Origin: Caenorhabditis elegans
Lineage: Eukaryota; Nematoda; Chromadorea; Rhabditida; Rhabditidae
Direction: 5' to 3'
Length of the DNA: 64,000 bases
NCBI RefSeq assembly: GCF_000002985.6
Contig: NC_003281.10
Coordinates: 7,440,001-7,504,000 of the forward strand
The notes beneath the pieces were generated by a model. The model was given only the letters and a program-made list of their open reading frames with translations, searched no databases and was not told where the DNA came from. A program made the position numbers and the translations under genes. This document shows, piece after piece, positions 52,563 through 64,000 of this stretch (the stretch's first letter is position 1; the number at the start of each line of letters is the position of its first letter).

Positions 52563-54149
52563 AGGTTGATAAAAGAAGGTCCAGCATAGATTTTCTTTTT
52601 GAAAAATTATTTTTTATAGACACTAATCCTATCGTTTTTGATTAGACAGTTTTTAGAAAAGGTACAAAAGCATCCACAACTCAAACATTGAGGTATATGG
52701 TTTATAGGTTTTTCAGCTTTCTATCGTATTAGTCAAAATTGCAATGCTTCGTAACAATGTTTAAATGGGGCAAAAGTCTAAGCTGAAAGTTGAAGCGATT
52801 TTGCTATTCAAACTTCCAGTTTTGCGTACGTTATCAGAGCGACCCTTTATTATTTGAGTTGTGGCGACCCATTTTAATCATATGTTTCCAAAAAAGTTTT
52901 TTAACTTTTATTCCTGCAAAATTTTAAACTAAAAATCCACAAAGAAATCACCGAGTACGGTCAAATCAGATCAAAAGAGAAAGAAATATGCAGACAACAT
53001 ACGTATAATAAAATTTGGATTTTCTGATACATTTTTGAATCGTTTGGAAATCGTGTTAGAACCCTACAGATTTTGAATTTACGGATATACCAAAATCTAA
53101 AGTTTTCCAAAAAACTTTTCCAAAAGTGAATAAAAACACAAAAACAAGAAGATACGAAGAACCCATGTTTGCAACGGAACTTGAAGGACTATAATTGGTG
53201 GGTTCGTTTTCTTACTGCCAGTACAAACAGTTGGTATGCCGAGTAATTATTAAACCAGAATTTCAGACATCTGTATTTTTTAACTTCTGTTCTATAGACA
53301 TCCTAGGAAATTATATGAATTTAGTTTGTCTTTTTATCTTTTTATGGAAAAATGATAAACTTTTATTATTATTTCCAAAGATCAATTAAAAGCATAAACT
53401 ATTTCAAAATGTATAATATCACTTCTAATAGTAATAGTTTTTAAGTAGTCTATAGTTTGTTTTTTTTCCTTGCGGTTACTAATGGTAAATGGAACATCGA
53501 AAAATGAGTAGACATTGAGAAAATGAGAAAAAAATCCAGTTTTTCATTATTCGAAAGGTTGACCCAATGGACCTAATGGCATTTCAACCTCTTCTTTGTC
53601 CAACTTTTTCACTTTTTACGCCCATTTTGCATTTTGCATGAATTCACAAATAATGTTGCAATTATTCAAAAAAAAATTTATGTTTCAAAACTACATAGGT
53701 TTTGACATTTTGCCAAGAGTGAAAATTAAATTTCTGAAAAATCTTGAACATTTTAAAGTATTTTATTTTAATTTGTAGCCTTTTTGATCAACTTTAAGTT
53801 TATTTCAAGAAAAAACTCCACTTTACTGTACCTTCAGAACTTTGACGAAAAGTTTTACAAAATAGGTATAGCTCCACGTTAAAGCTCTTTGTAACTCAAA
53901 AATCCGATCAAAAATTGTTTAGTGTAAAAAAGTGAATTTGAAATTTGAAAAGAATTTATTTAGAAATGTATCACACCGTCCACTTCTCCTTCATTTCAAT
54001 TCAAAACCGTTTTTCATTCTTTTTTTGACACTTAAGTGGTCATCAACGCTGTTTAGAATATCAATACACTTTTTTGCGATATAAATGGTCAACAAAAAAT
54101 AATGAGGGAAAATGAAAACAATTTTTTAAATAATAAAGTTAACAAATCC

Positions 54150-54420
54150 TTCTATATAAAATATAAAAACCTTTGAAGAATACTGTAATTTTTAAATTTC
54201 GTTGCTGCGGAATTAATTCCGGAATTTTCATCGATTTTTCATATTTACCATAGTTTTTCGATTAAAAATATTTATTTACTAAAATACTAATACGAAACAA
54301 TTAAGACATTTAAATTTCAACAAATCGTGAAACTATGAAAAATCGATGAAAACTCCGCATCACCACAAGTTTGAAAGTACAGTAATCTTTCAAGGCGCAC
54401 ACCCGTTTACGTAAAACTCG
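54150..54420. repeat. palindromic repeat, same family as at 28.2 kb
   Basis: Inverted arms: GAATACTGTAATTTTTAAAT ... TTTTCATCGATTTTTCAT on the left, ATGAAAAATCGATGAAAAC ... AAAGTACAGTAATCTTTC with GGCGCACACCCG on the right. It shares ends and internal text with the palindrome at 28165-28490. Confidence 0.75.
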
Positions 54421-56261
54421 CAACATTTCGCGTCTGGGCAATAAAACTTTGTTGTACTTCGCATTATTTTCCATTATAACATCATCAACGAAAAATGAAA
54501 GACTATTTCAATTTATTAATCGGGCGCGTTCGTCTGGAAAATTTTCTGAAAATGGTCATTTTGTACAATGCAGTAAATGTGAGTAATACGAGACTAACCT
54601 CGTGATTTATCGATGGAGTTGGTCAAAAAAGTTATATTTTTATAAACTTTTGTTATTTGATTAAAATTAAAAAAAAAGATGCCTAAACCGTATAAAAATC
54701 AGAGAAAAAAATAGTTTCGATGCCATCACTTGTCTCTCTGCGGATATCGCGCAAAGAATTCCAATCCAATTCAGACCGGTTCGAGCCGCCTGTCATCGAC
54801 GGATACGGATTGTTAACATTTGCATAATATTACAAAAGGCGAGGATATACATATAGAAAAGCATATGAGAAAATGAAACTAAAAAGAATTTTCAAAGTCA
54901 TTGCGGTCGGAATCCGAATACACACTAATAGATTAATGTAGACGTTCCGACCTCTCCCGTCACCGCAATATCAACTAATATTACTGTGCGCGGCGCGCAT
55001 TACTGGTGCCGATACGGATGGGCAATCACCTCTCCGGATGACACATCCAAGAGAGAAACAGTAAATTGAATACCGACCTCAACCATTGCCGCTGGCTGAC
55101 TGTCAACACATTCAACGCCTTCCGCTGCTGTTGCCAGGGAATACGAGAAACGAAAGTAAATCGTCGCATTTTGTTACTTTCATTTCACATGGTCTTTCAC
55201 TCGGGAAATGCGCTAATGTGCTTTAATGTATCTCTTGTGGGTTTTCGGTTTTTCTCAAGGCTTTCACTACTTTCCTCTTCATATGAAACTCTGAAAAGAA
55301 ATAACAGAAGACGATGTTTCGATTCGGTCTTTTATTGTTAAAGATGGCAATCATCCAGAAGGAAGCTTGCACATCCTTTGTGAATCGAAAAATTGTGCAA
55401 ATTTTTGGTGTCAACTTCTACAAATTATACAATAAACAAGAGGGAGGAGGCGGGAGAGAACAAATGGTTTTGGAATGGGGATGGGGGAAGAGCTGTAAGC
55501 GAGACACATGGCCAGCCGGAAGCCTTCCAAGACATTATAGTCTTTGAGCCATTTGACATGATAATAGTTGCAATAAATATCTATCAGATTAGGAGATGGA
55601 CAAGTTGAACTGGAATGAGCACAAGAGCGGAATAAAACCCTACAGATGGGCAAGGGAAAACCGCAAGGATGGTGGTTTTAAATTTTGGATGCATTGGTAT
55701 GGGGCATGAAGGGAGAATTGTGGGAAATGAGATAGGAAATTACAAGATTGATCAATGTGGTGCGGCTCAACAGAATAACTACAGAGCCGGCTACCCAGTA
55801 TGATACACGTCAAAAAGAACCCGATGTGTATGAACAATGTCCTTACACTCCCAAATATATTTTGCAACGACACATTAATGTCGAAACAATTTACTTTGGG
55901 AGCATAAAGACCAACTTAAATGACTATGTAAAACACAACGACTTGAATGAGTTACAGTCCATGACTGCAAGTTGGAGGGTATGGGGAAACTAATGAAAAA
56001 GAAAAATTAGAATTTTACACCGCATATAAGTGGAACGGGTTGATGGGGTCCGGGAAGGTGGATGGGATACAAATAATGTGCGGGGATTTGAGAAAACAGG
56101 AAGGAAAGATGCTTATGCTTGAACAATATTAAATTTAGCACAAACTGTGCATTTAAAGGAAAATAGAGAACATACACAATCTGGACGAGATCACTAGAAT
56201 GGAAAAAAAAAACGTAGGCGACCAGTGTGTTTTGGAGGTTTGGGGATATGAGAACTAGTGT

Positions 56262-57794
56262 TTAAGCAGTGGTCTCATCGGCGGCATCGACGAGCTGCTG
56301 GTCAGCGACATACAGCTTCGGGTCAACCGTTTTCGGGATGGGCTCAATGCGAGTACGAAGCTCCTGCTCGATACGGCGAAGGGTGTGACGGTCTTCGTAG
56401 GTGATAAGGTTGATTGCAACTCCGAGGTGACCGAAACGTCCAGAGCGACCGATTCTGTGAAGGTAAGTCTCGGCGTTTCTTGGGAAGTCAAAGTTGATGA
56501 CAACATTGACAGCCTGGATATCGATACCTGAAAAATTACAATTATGCATGAACTACACTTTAAAATAAGAAAAATGGCGCTCAGATATCCGTTCTTCAAT
56601 TATCTCTTCACATAACTTCAGAGTGTGTGTATGTGTTATCAATCCTCATCGCGCAAATTATTTAGTCAAACTTACCACGGGTGAGAAGATCGGAGCAAAC
56701 CAAGTTTCTGCAGTTTCCTTGACGGAAGTCATGGAAGACACGGTTTCTGTGATTCTGAGCCATCTTGGAATGAATGTAGTAGCACGAGTAACCGATTTCC
56801 GTGATTTTCTTAGCGAGAAGCTCAACACGTTGAGTAGAGTTACAGAAGATGATCGACTGGTTGATTTGAAGTTTTCGGAACAACGTATTCAAACAGTGGA
56901 CCTTTTGCTTCTCTTGAACAAAGGCATAGTATTGGGTGACACCAAGAAGAGTAAGCTCCTCCATGAGGTTGATCTCATACGGCTTGTGCATGTGCTTCTG
57001 CATGAACGAAGTGACGGTGTTAGGGAAAGTGGCAGAATAAAGCATAACTTGACGCTCCTTTGGGAGGAAGTTGATGAGGCGGTCGAGAATTCCCTGTAAA
57101 CGAGAATTGTTATCTTATTCAAATGTTAATTTTTTTACCTGGAAGTCTTGACTAAGAAGTTTGTCAGCCTCGTCAAGAACAAGTGTTTTACAATGTTCCA
57201 TTTTGGCGACTCCTTTCTCCATAAGATCGAGAATTCTTCCTGGGGTGGCGATGACCAAGTGAACCGTTCCGTTTAGACGCATGATATCATCACGGAGATC
57301 AGTTCCTCCGGTAGTGACCATAACTTTGAGCTGAATGTGTTTGGAGAGCTCCACGCAGATCTGTGAAGTTTGGAGAGCCAATTCACGAGTTGGGACAATG
57401 ACCATGGCTTGAATAGCTTTGAGGGCTGGCTGGATCTTCTCGATAACAGGGATACAATAAGCTCCGGTTTTTCCTGTTCCGTTCTTAGCTCTTGCGAGAA
57501 TATCTTGACCAGTGAGAGCGACTCCGATGGATGCTTCTTGAATAGGACTCGGTTTTTCCCATCCTTTCTCAAAAATCCCCATGAGAAGATCGCGTCCAAG
57601 GCAGAAATCCTCAAACTCGACTCCCTTCGTATCAGTGACATCCTGAAAAATGAAATGGTCACAAAGTCATATAGGCTTTGCAAACTCACAGCAGTTTTGA
57701 ATCTTCTGTCTTTTGCTGGAAGATTGAGACCAGCCTTCCAGTTTTCGTCGCCATTGTTGGCAGGAACGATCTGTTGTTGCTCCGCTCCACTCAT
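56262..57794 (-). CDS. cgh-1: CGH-1, DDX6/Dhh1-type DEAD-box RNA helicase
   Basis: Four exons on the minus strand (57794-57690, 57642-57139, 57093-56676, 56527-56262) join to 430 aa, the known length of CGH-1. Motifs in order: Q motif ([13 protein letters not shown], about 62-74), motif I ([12 protein letters not shown] about 92), PTREL, TPGR, DEAD (192-195), SAT (223-225), and [10 protein letters not shown] (about 366). It is the conserved germline RNA helicase of P bodies and germ granules, binding CAR-1 and translational repressors to store and protect maternal mRNA and prevent germline apoptosis. Almost nothing extends beyond the two RecA domains. Its 5' end faces the small membrane-protein gene and the SR140 gene. 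Confidence 0.98.
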
Positions 57795-58832
57795 TTTCCG
57801 ATGTCGTAGTAGGTTTGATTTCCTGATGAGATCTGTAAAATCGAGATTAAAGTTGAGAAGTTGTTAATGGTGTAAGTTGAGAAGTTGTTAATGAAGGAAG
57901 ATAAGTTTTTAATGCGAAAAAATGATACCTATCGAGTTTACTACAATTTTGTTAGTCATGGAAAAATCATTCAAGCATTTTCAGAACAATTAGGAGGAAC
58001 GCTAAATAACACTGAGATAATATTTATGCGAGACAACCGGTGTCTGTCTCGCGCTCGTATACACACGATCAATGACGGTTAGAAAAAGCAAGCGAGTGGT
58101 CGGCGGCGCATAGAGACGCACAGACACTCTTTGGGTTGCTGGAGTATCTAGCCAACAGGGTAGCCGATGTTTGACGACGTGGCAATTGACAAGAAACAAT
58201 TTCAAAAGGTCAGAGAATCACGACAATTTTTTATTGATACCTTCCAGTTTTTAAGCGACTCTCCAAACAATAAACGCGAAAAAGTTTATATTTTACATTC
58301 GAAAGTTTGAAAGAACACTTTTTGTTATCGTTTTTTAAAACAGGTTTCTGAGCTACGAAACTGATAAAAATCTTCGGAAAACGACTGAATCTATCAAGAA
58401 AGTGTCGATAACAGATTGGAGCTGCCATCGTCGCCTAAAACTCTTAGAAATCTAGAGAAGAAACACAGAAACACGTGGAGAACAACGGCCAAAATGAAGG
58501 AAATGTGCGAAGAAACGAGAGTGTGGAGAGAAAAACTGTGAGAGCGACGGGACGAGTAGGCCAAGCTGCTGCGAGCGACGAGTGAGAGGCATTTCGCTGC
58601 GTACATTCAACACACAAAAGTTGAATACTCAGCCAACGCGCGAAACAAAATGGCGGTAATTCAAAATTAGATTTCAATGAAAAACTTTACGAAGATTTGA
58701 TGCGAAATTTCTTGAGAATAATAATGAATTAAATATTAAAAAGAATATACCAGCGTCGATGAAAATTTATTAAAGGATAATTAGTTCTAAATGTAATGAG
58801 TAATGTGATTACTTTATCGTTTTTCGATTTCC
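57795..58832. other. region upstream of cgh-1
   Basis: About 1 kb between the cgh-1 start and the stop of the small gene at 58833. It is moderately GC-rich around 58450-58660 (GAGAGTGTGGAGAG, CGACGGGACGAG). No convincing coding sequence; the short frames lack splice support. It is the likely cgh-1 promoter. Confidence 0.45.
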
Positions 58833-59228
58833 TCATTTTTCTAATTCGAACTCCTCATATTCAACCAGAAATCTGTGATATGCGTCACATCTAGCTCCGT
58901 GATGGCAGTATACGATGAATATAAGAAACCGACACGGTTGGATAACACAATTGAAATACGCCAAATCCACAATAGGCAATATTTTCGAGCTGCCAACAAA
59001 ATAAATTGTTCCGAAACAGGACACATCCACCACCATTTTTATAAACTGAAAATCTTAATTGAAAACAGGAGTCAAAAGAAACGTTACATTTGTGGTAATC
59101 GTAATAACATTGAGACGTTGGACTCCATTGTATGATATAAAATATATAACTATCAAAATGCTTGTTAGAAAAAATAACGAAAATTGAATGTAAACAAGTG
59201 ACAGATACACGAACGACTCTGTCTTCAT
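58833..59228 (-). CDS. small unrecognised membrane protein, 117 aa
   Basis: Two exons on the minus strand (59228-59088 and 59045-58833) are separated by a 42-nt intron with GTAACG donor and TTTTCAG acceptor, joining in phase to 117 aa. Residues about 7-32 are strongly hydrophobic (YLSLVYIQFSLFFLTSILIV). A second hydrophobic patch (FLIFIVYC) lies near residue 90, with four Cys nearby, and the tail is acidic (EYEEFELEK). Either two membrane passes or a signal anchor plus a Cys-rich segment. An ATTGCAG acceptor stands two bases before the ATG, consistent with trans-splicing. I do not recognise the family. It is divergent from the SR140 gene, about 530 bp away. Confidence 0.6.
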
Positions 59229-59761
59229 ATCTGCAATTTTAGTTGTTATATTTTTCCACTTTTTATTTTCTTACAGAAATAAGCAGATCCAAGATAAACC
59301 GATTGGTACCAAGTTTGTAAAGCTTCTAGGCAAATCATGTTTATAGCAATAGGACTCCAAGATCCCTTAAAATTATTTATAAAGGCAGAAACATTACAGA
59401 TAACAAACTTGATCGAGATTGAATAACGGCGGAGGAGATAGACTCATAATTCTTATATGCAAATTATTTAAAAATGGTTTGTTATTTTATTTATGAATTA
59501 TATGATTTGAACGTTAAATGTTAATAATAATATGAAATTGCGTGTAACTCATGAATTGAAATTAATTACGTTATTATTTTGTTCTTTCTTTTTTCAAAAA
59601 TAAAATGTTTCCTTACTTAAAAGTCGCGCCGAGATCCGAAAACACGCCAAAGTGGTTGCTGGCGCGTTTCATCATAATTGCTGACGCATTGTCAGTGCCT
59701 GGTCCATTTACTGGGAAAAATCTAACATTTTAAATTATTTCCCGGGAAATTTCCCCGCAAT
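59229..59761. other. divergent intergenic region
   Basis: Promoter-sized region shared by the small membrane-protein gene (-) and the SR140 gene (+). AT-rich in the middle, GC-richer near 59625-59760. No further feature. Confidence 0.4.
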
Positions 59762-62700
59762 ATGAGTATGGAATGGTCCAAAAAGAGAAAGAAAGTAAGT
59801 TTCCTTGTCAACTTCTAAGTGTCACAAGCTTTAATAATACCGATTTAAAAGTTTAGACATCTGACGATGAGGAGGCGAAGTTGAACGATGCTTTGTTGGA
59901 GTTCCAAGCAGACTTTGGACAATCTTCGTCTGTTTCTTCTCAGCCTAAAACTTTTCTGAGAGGAAATGTTGTCGAGGGAAATAAGATTTGTAAGAAAATC
60001 CATTTGAAAACTATATAAACTGAATTTTCAGCTGCTGGCGACGGTGGAATCTATGCACCAAAGTTTTCAATGAACATTCCGTCTAAAACTTCGAACGTTG
60101 GATCCAAAGATTTTGATGAAGCGAAAAAATTAGCAGCCGCGAAGGTAAAATTAATAAATTTCATGCGCTTAGTTCTTCACATTGTTTAAATTGGTAGAGA
60201 TGTGTTCGTTTCTTAACGGATGTTTTTAGTGAAATAAGAAACACTATATTCAGGCTCGAAGGATGCTGGAAGACGTAGCACGAAGCAAAAAAATGACAGA
60301 AGTGCCGAAAGTTGTCGTGCCAACTACGAGGCCGTTTCAAAGACCCCCGAAGCCTGGCAGCTCGAAAGCGAAACAAGATAAGCCAAAGATCAGTCAAATG
60401 GAAATGTTTAAAATGGAATTGCAGAGGTATATTGCTAAAAAAGAATTTCGAAAGAATTATATCCGTAAAATTTCAGAGTTCAAGAAGATCGAGAAAAACG
60501 GAAAGATTTACGACATCATCTGGAAAAAGTTGGAATGGATCAAGCTGTAGTAGAGAGATTGGCTCCAACAGTTGAAAGAGGATTCCAGGGAACGTCGGAG
60601 TTTGACGATGACCCGTATACTACAAATGTATATGTCTCTAATATTCCACATTCAGTAACGGAAGACGATCTATTATTTACATTTGGTTCGTTCGGACCGT
60701 TAGCCGCACTGAAAATTTTGTATCCGAGAAGCGAAGAAGAGCGAAGACGGCCGCATATTTGCGCGTTTGTAGCATTTATGTCTCGTGCCGATGTGGATAG
60801 ATTTATGGCTGAAGTTCGTGTAATCATCGTTCGGAATGAGCCAATTCGTTTCGCTTTTGCTCGTCCTGTCCAGATTCCTGCTATTCCTTACTACATTCCA
60901 CCCGTACTTCATGCCCTTCAACATCCCGATCCAACTTCAAATTTACCCTTCAATGCACAACCGGATTGTGCTGATGCCAAAAAGTTTCTAGAAAAGTACA
61001 ATACATTTCCACCGATGCATGCATTGCCAACAAAAGGACAATATGGGTATGAGGATTTCACAGAACTGATACGGAATTCACAAATTAGAGTTGTTGTCCC
61101 CCCGGACAGGAAGCTGGTCAGAGTAATGGATCGAATGGCCGTTTACGTTGTAACCGAAGGACCTCAGTTTGAAGCTATGATATGTGCAGAAGAGTTTCAA
61201 AATCCAATGTTCCAATTTCTTTGGGATAATACCAGTGCTCTTCACGTTTACTATCGATGGAGAATTTATTCGTTGCTTCAAGGAGACACTATTGAAGAAT
61301 GGCGGCGCACTCCATTTCGAATGTTCGAAAATGGGTCATGGTGGATTCCACCGTATCCCATCAATGAGTTAAGAGATGCAATGCCAAAAGAACTGTATCA
61401 TATGAATTGCCTTAGAACCTATCCGGATAAATGGATGAAAGTACGTGACGGAGGTCAACGAAGAGGAGGTGAGAGCTCAAAGAATCGTCGGAACTCGGAT
61501 GCTGAAAAGGAAGAACGAAAAATGCGCAGGGAAGAGGAAAAAGAACGGAAACGAAGAGAGAAGAATGAGAAAAAGAGGAATAATCGAATGTCTGATAAAC
61601 GACGTGATAAACTGGAGACATTGATTCGAGAGCTGACCCCTGAGAAGACGTCGATAGCCGCTACGATGGTTTGGTGTATACAAAATGCAAAATATGCAGC
61701 TGAGATTTGCGAGTGTGTATATGATAGTCTGACCATTGAGGATATCCCACTTTATAAGAAAATTTCGAGGTAATTGACTTTTCACTTTTAAAAAAGTCTG
61801 CAAAAACACACATGTAATTCGTTTAATTCGGGATTATATTTTTTATTTCAAAATTAACTCCAAAAATATGAAGCTAAGATTTTAATTGAGCGTTTATCTG
61901 CTCAACTTCAAGTTAACTTCCATAGTTGTGCTGATATAATATTTAATTAATTCAGGCTCTACCTCATCAACGACATTCTATCGAATTGTGTACAACGTAA
62001 TGTTCGGGACGTTTTTCTCTATCGTTCTCACTTCGAAGCTCTTCTGGAGAAAATTTTCGTTGCTGTCGGGAAAGCATATCGGGCGATACCGTCTCGCATC
62101 AAACAAGAGCAATTCAAGCAGCGCGTGATGTGTGTTTTCCGAAATTTTGAGGAAATGGCTGTATATCCTACAGATAAACTGATTCATAATCAAAATGTAT
62201 TCCTGGGACTCATTGAAATCGGAAAAGAAAAATCGGAAGAACGGGATAACCAAAAACTGGAAGAAGAAGAAGACGAAGAAGACTTAGATGGAGTACCTCT
62301 CGAAGAAGAAAAATCAGTTCAAAATATGAACGAGTCTCTTTACGATGATGATGGCATCGACGGTATACCATTACACGAAGAAGTAAAACCATCAACGTCT
62401 ACTTATTCAACTGCAAGTAAATTCAAACCTGTTGAGGTTAGTTCAAGAATCACACCGTAATTATTGATGACTTTTTACATTAAGTTCCATTTTAGTTTAA
62501 TTCTAAGAAATGCTACTAATAATTTTTCTGCTGTTACTACTCAATTAATTTCAGTCTCGAAAACGTGATGGCTCCCCTATATTTTCTTCAAAATGGGACC
62601 ACGACGGCCGAAAGTCGAATGAAGAAGAGGATGAAGACATCGATGGAGTCATGATTACAGACGACACGACTTCAGAGAATCTACAACGAGATAGTCTTTC

Positions 62701-63175
62701 TCCAGGAGAAATCAAGGACAAAGAATCTTCATTTACCGTGCTCACACCTTCTGATGAAAAACGAAGAAAGTTGATACGAGACGTTGAAGTTCGTGCCATC
62801 GCCATGCTGGATGATTTAGAAGCTGACAGAGATCCTGATGCCAAGAGAAAAGTTGACGAGTTTAGAAGGTGTGAAATGGAAAAAGTCGAGAAAGCATTGC
62901 GAAGTGGAGAATCTAAAAAGAGTGATGAGAAAAGTGAAAGAAAGAGCGAAAAGAAAGAAAAGAAGCGTGATAAAGAGAGGAAAAGGTATGGAATACTAAT
63001 TTATCGTGTTATCGTATCTTTTATTTTCAGAAGTCGTTCGCGTTCTCGTGACCGTGACAGAGATAGGAGCCGCCGTGATCGATCAAGGGATCGTTCCAGA
63101 GACCGAGATAGAGATCGTGACCGGGACAGACGGGACCGTGACAGAGACCGGGATCGGGATAGACGTTATCGTTGA
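59762..63175 (+). CDS. U2 snRNP-associated SURP protein, SR140 / U2SURP type
   Basis: Eight exons (59762-59794, 59857-59989, 60032-60144, 60254-60426, 60477-61769, 61956-62436, 62555-62985, 63031-63175) join in phase to 933 aa; human SR140 is 1029. Domains: basic and charged N-terminus; an RRM at about 198-280 (NVYVSNIPHSV ... PHICAFVAFMS); a SURP module near 360-410 (RVMDRMAVYVVTEGPQFEAMI); a CID-like region at about 530-700 (LETLIRELTPEKTSIAATMV, RLYLINDILSNC); an acidic segment with DLDGVPLEEE / GIDGIPLHEE; and an Arg/Asp/Ser-rich tail of 47 residues. RRM-SURP-CID plus an RS-like tail is the SR140 arrangement. It is expected to be nuclear and to act in pre-mRNA splicing with the U2 snRNP, possibly linked to the polymerase II CTD through the CID. 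Confidence 0.93.
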
Positions 63176-63919
63176 ATTGAATAACTTTCCTTTCATTGTT
63201 TTTTACAAAATTATCATTTTTCCACTAAATAATCTTTTCACATGTGTTGGCTGGTTGCATTTAAAAAACAAGATCTAATCTGCAGAGCTTCATTTCCCTT
63301 ATCTATCTTCTTCTTCAAAAGAAGAAAAAACGGAAAGATTGTTGATGGGCGGTTGGCGGTAGTGATGACATTCATTTTTCTGCACAAAGTTTTTGACGTG
63401 TCTTTGAGAAATTGAAAATGAGGAGAAGAAAAGGGGTCGTGAGAGGTGGGTGCCCTCCATACTTTGTGTAATCCCCCGTAACGAATGAATGTTTCTTGAG
63501 AAGTTCGCAGTCAGAGAGGAGTTGAGTTTTTTGTCAATTTTCTTCCGTTCCGAGATGATCTCGGATAAGATCTTCGATGTTTTCAGTTTAGATATGATTT
63601 CGCTTTTTACATTAGTGCTGATCAACTTCTAAAATACACACATCTTTAGTTGTTTAATTTTCTACATGGTCACTGGAAAATGACCAAAAGTCATTCCCAT
63701 CATTTCCGGATTTACTCTCTCCAAATCCATTCAACCATTAAATCAACTCTAGTCCACCTGGTTCGGTTTTCCACAAAATTTCGTTTTATTCTGTTTTAAG
63801 GCATTTATGAACACAATCCTGCAATATTCAAACATTTTTAAAGTAGCATATTAGACTAGAGTTTGATCAATTTCAGTTTAATGTAAAGTTGCTATTACCA
63901 GACGCGAAACATCGCGATG
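63176..63919. other. intergenic region after the SR140 gene
   Basis: 3' region of the SR140 gene, then AT-rich sequence. A 108-codon minus-strand frame (63299-63625) has no recognisable domain or splice support. Confidence 0.4.
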
Positions 63920-64000
63920 GTTGAACAAAAATACGGTACCCGGTCTCGGCACGACAACTTTTGTCATAAATAAACAGTTGTGCTTCTCAAAGAGTACTGT
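63920..64000. repeat. partial copy of the palindromic repeat family
   Basis: AAAATACGGTACCCGGTCTCGGCACG ends and AAGAGTACTGT match the arm of the palindromes at 28165-28490 and 54150-54420; cut by the window edge. Confidence 0.6.

Larger units (their letters stand above)
49063..56261. other. 7.2-kb gene-poor region upstream of mup-4
   Basis: No convincing gene on either strand; the longest frames are about 140 codons and look like antisense or low-complexity frames. A TTATTTTAAG acceptor lies just before the mup-4 ATG (near 49075). The region probably holds mup-4 promoter and enhancer sequence and the cgh-1 3' end. Repeats within it are listed separately. Confidence 0.5.

Overview
The window is nematode DNA and almost certainly Caenorhabditis elegans chromosome III. 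It is AT-rich, its genes have very short introns (many 42-60 nt) with TTTTCAG-type acceptors, and its proteins include ones I recognise: CGH-1 (reconstructs to exactly 430 aa), MUP-4, FUM-1, the T-box protein MLS-1 and FIP-related peptides. Species and gene names come from memory; exon coordinates were read by hand from splice signals and reading phase.

Layout. Positions 1-13370 are almost entirely satellite DNA: a 94-bp satellite (1-3288), 1.1 kb of unique sequence, a 27-bp satellite (4421-8218), more 94-bp satellite (8219-12275) with a 125-bp interruption, then an 11-bp satellite (12276-13370). The very long open frames here are artefacts of the repeat periods. From 14 to 28.7 kb there is a compact gene cluster: an ALDH9-type aldehyde dehydrogenase (+), a TTAA-flanked palindromic element, a CK1/TTBK-like kinase (+), two FIP-related peptide genes in inverted orientation, the T-box gene mls-1 (+), a third FIP-related gene (-), a Rogdi homologue (+), fumarase fum-1 (+), and a convergent 196-aa membrane protein gene (-). 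From 29.1 to 38.5 kb is a nest of mobile elements: an outer terminal-inverted-repeat (TIR) element, an inner 6.3-kb TIR element carrying exon-like segments and large palindromes, and a dead mariner element next to the outer element's right end.

From 40.1 to 49.1 kb lies mup-4 (-), a 20-exon gene for a transmembrane matrilin-like attachment protein. A 7.2-kb space without a convincing gene follows. Then come cgh-1 (-, DDX6/Dhh1 helicase), a small two-exon gene for an unrecognised 117-aa membrane protein (-), and an SR140/U2SURP-type splicing factor (+). The last 0.8 kb has no convincing gene.

The genes do not form one pathway. cgh-1 and the SR140 gene both act on RNA and lie head to head with the small gene between them. 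fum-1 and the ALDH are metabolic, MUP-4 anchors epidermis to cuticle, and mls-1 specifies muscle fate. The most novel material is the inner 6.3-kb element, which holds a phase-consistent spliced reading frame on one strand and a two-exon frame on the other, followed by the higher-order organisation of the satellites.
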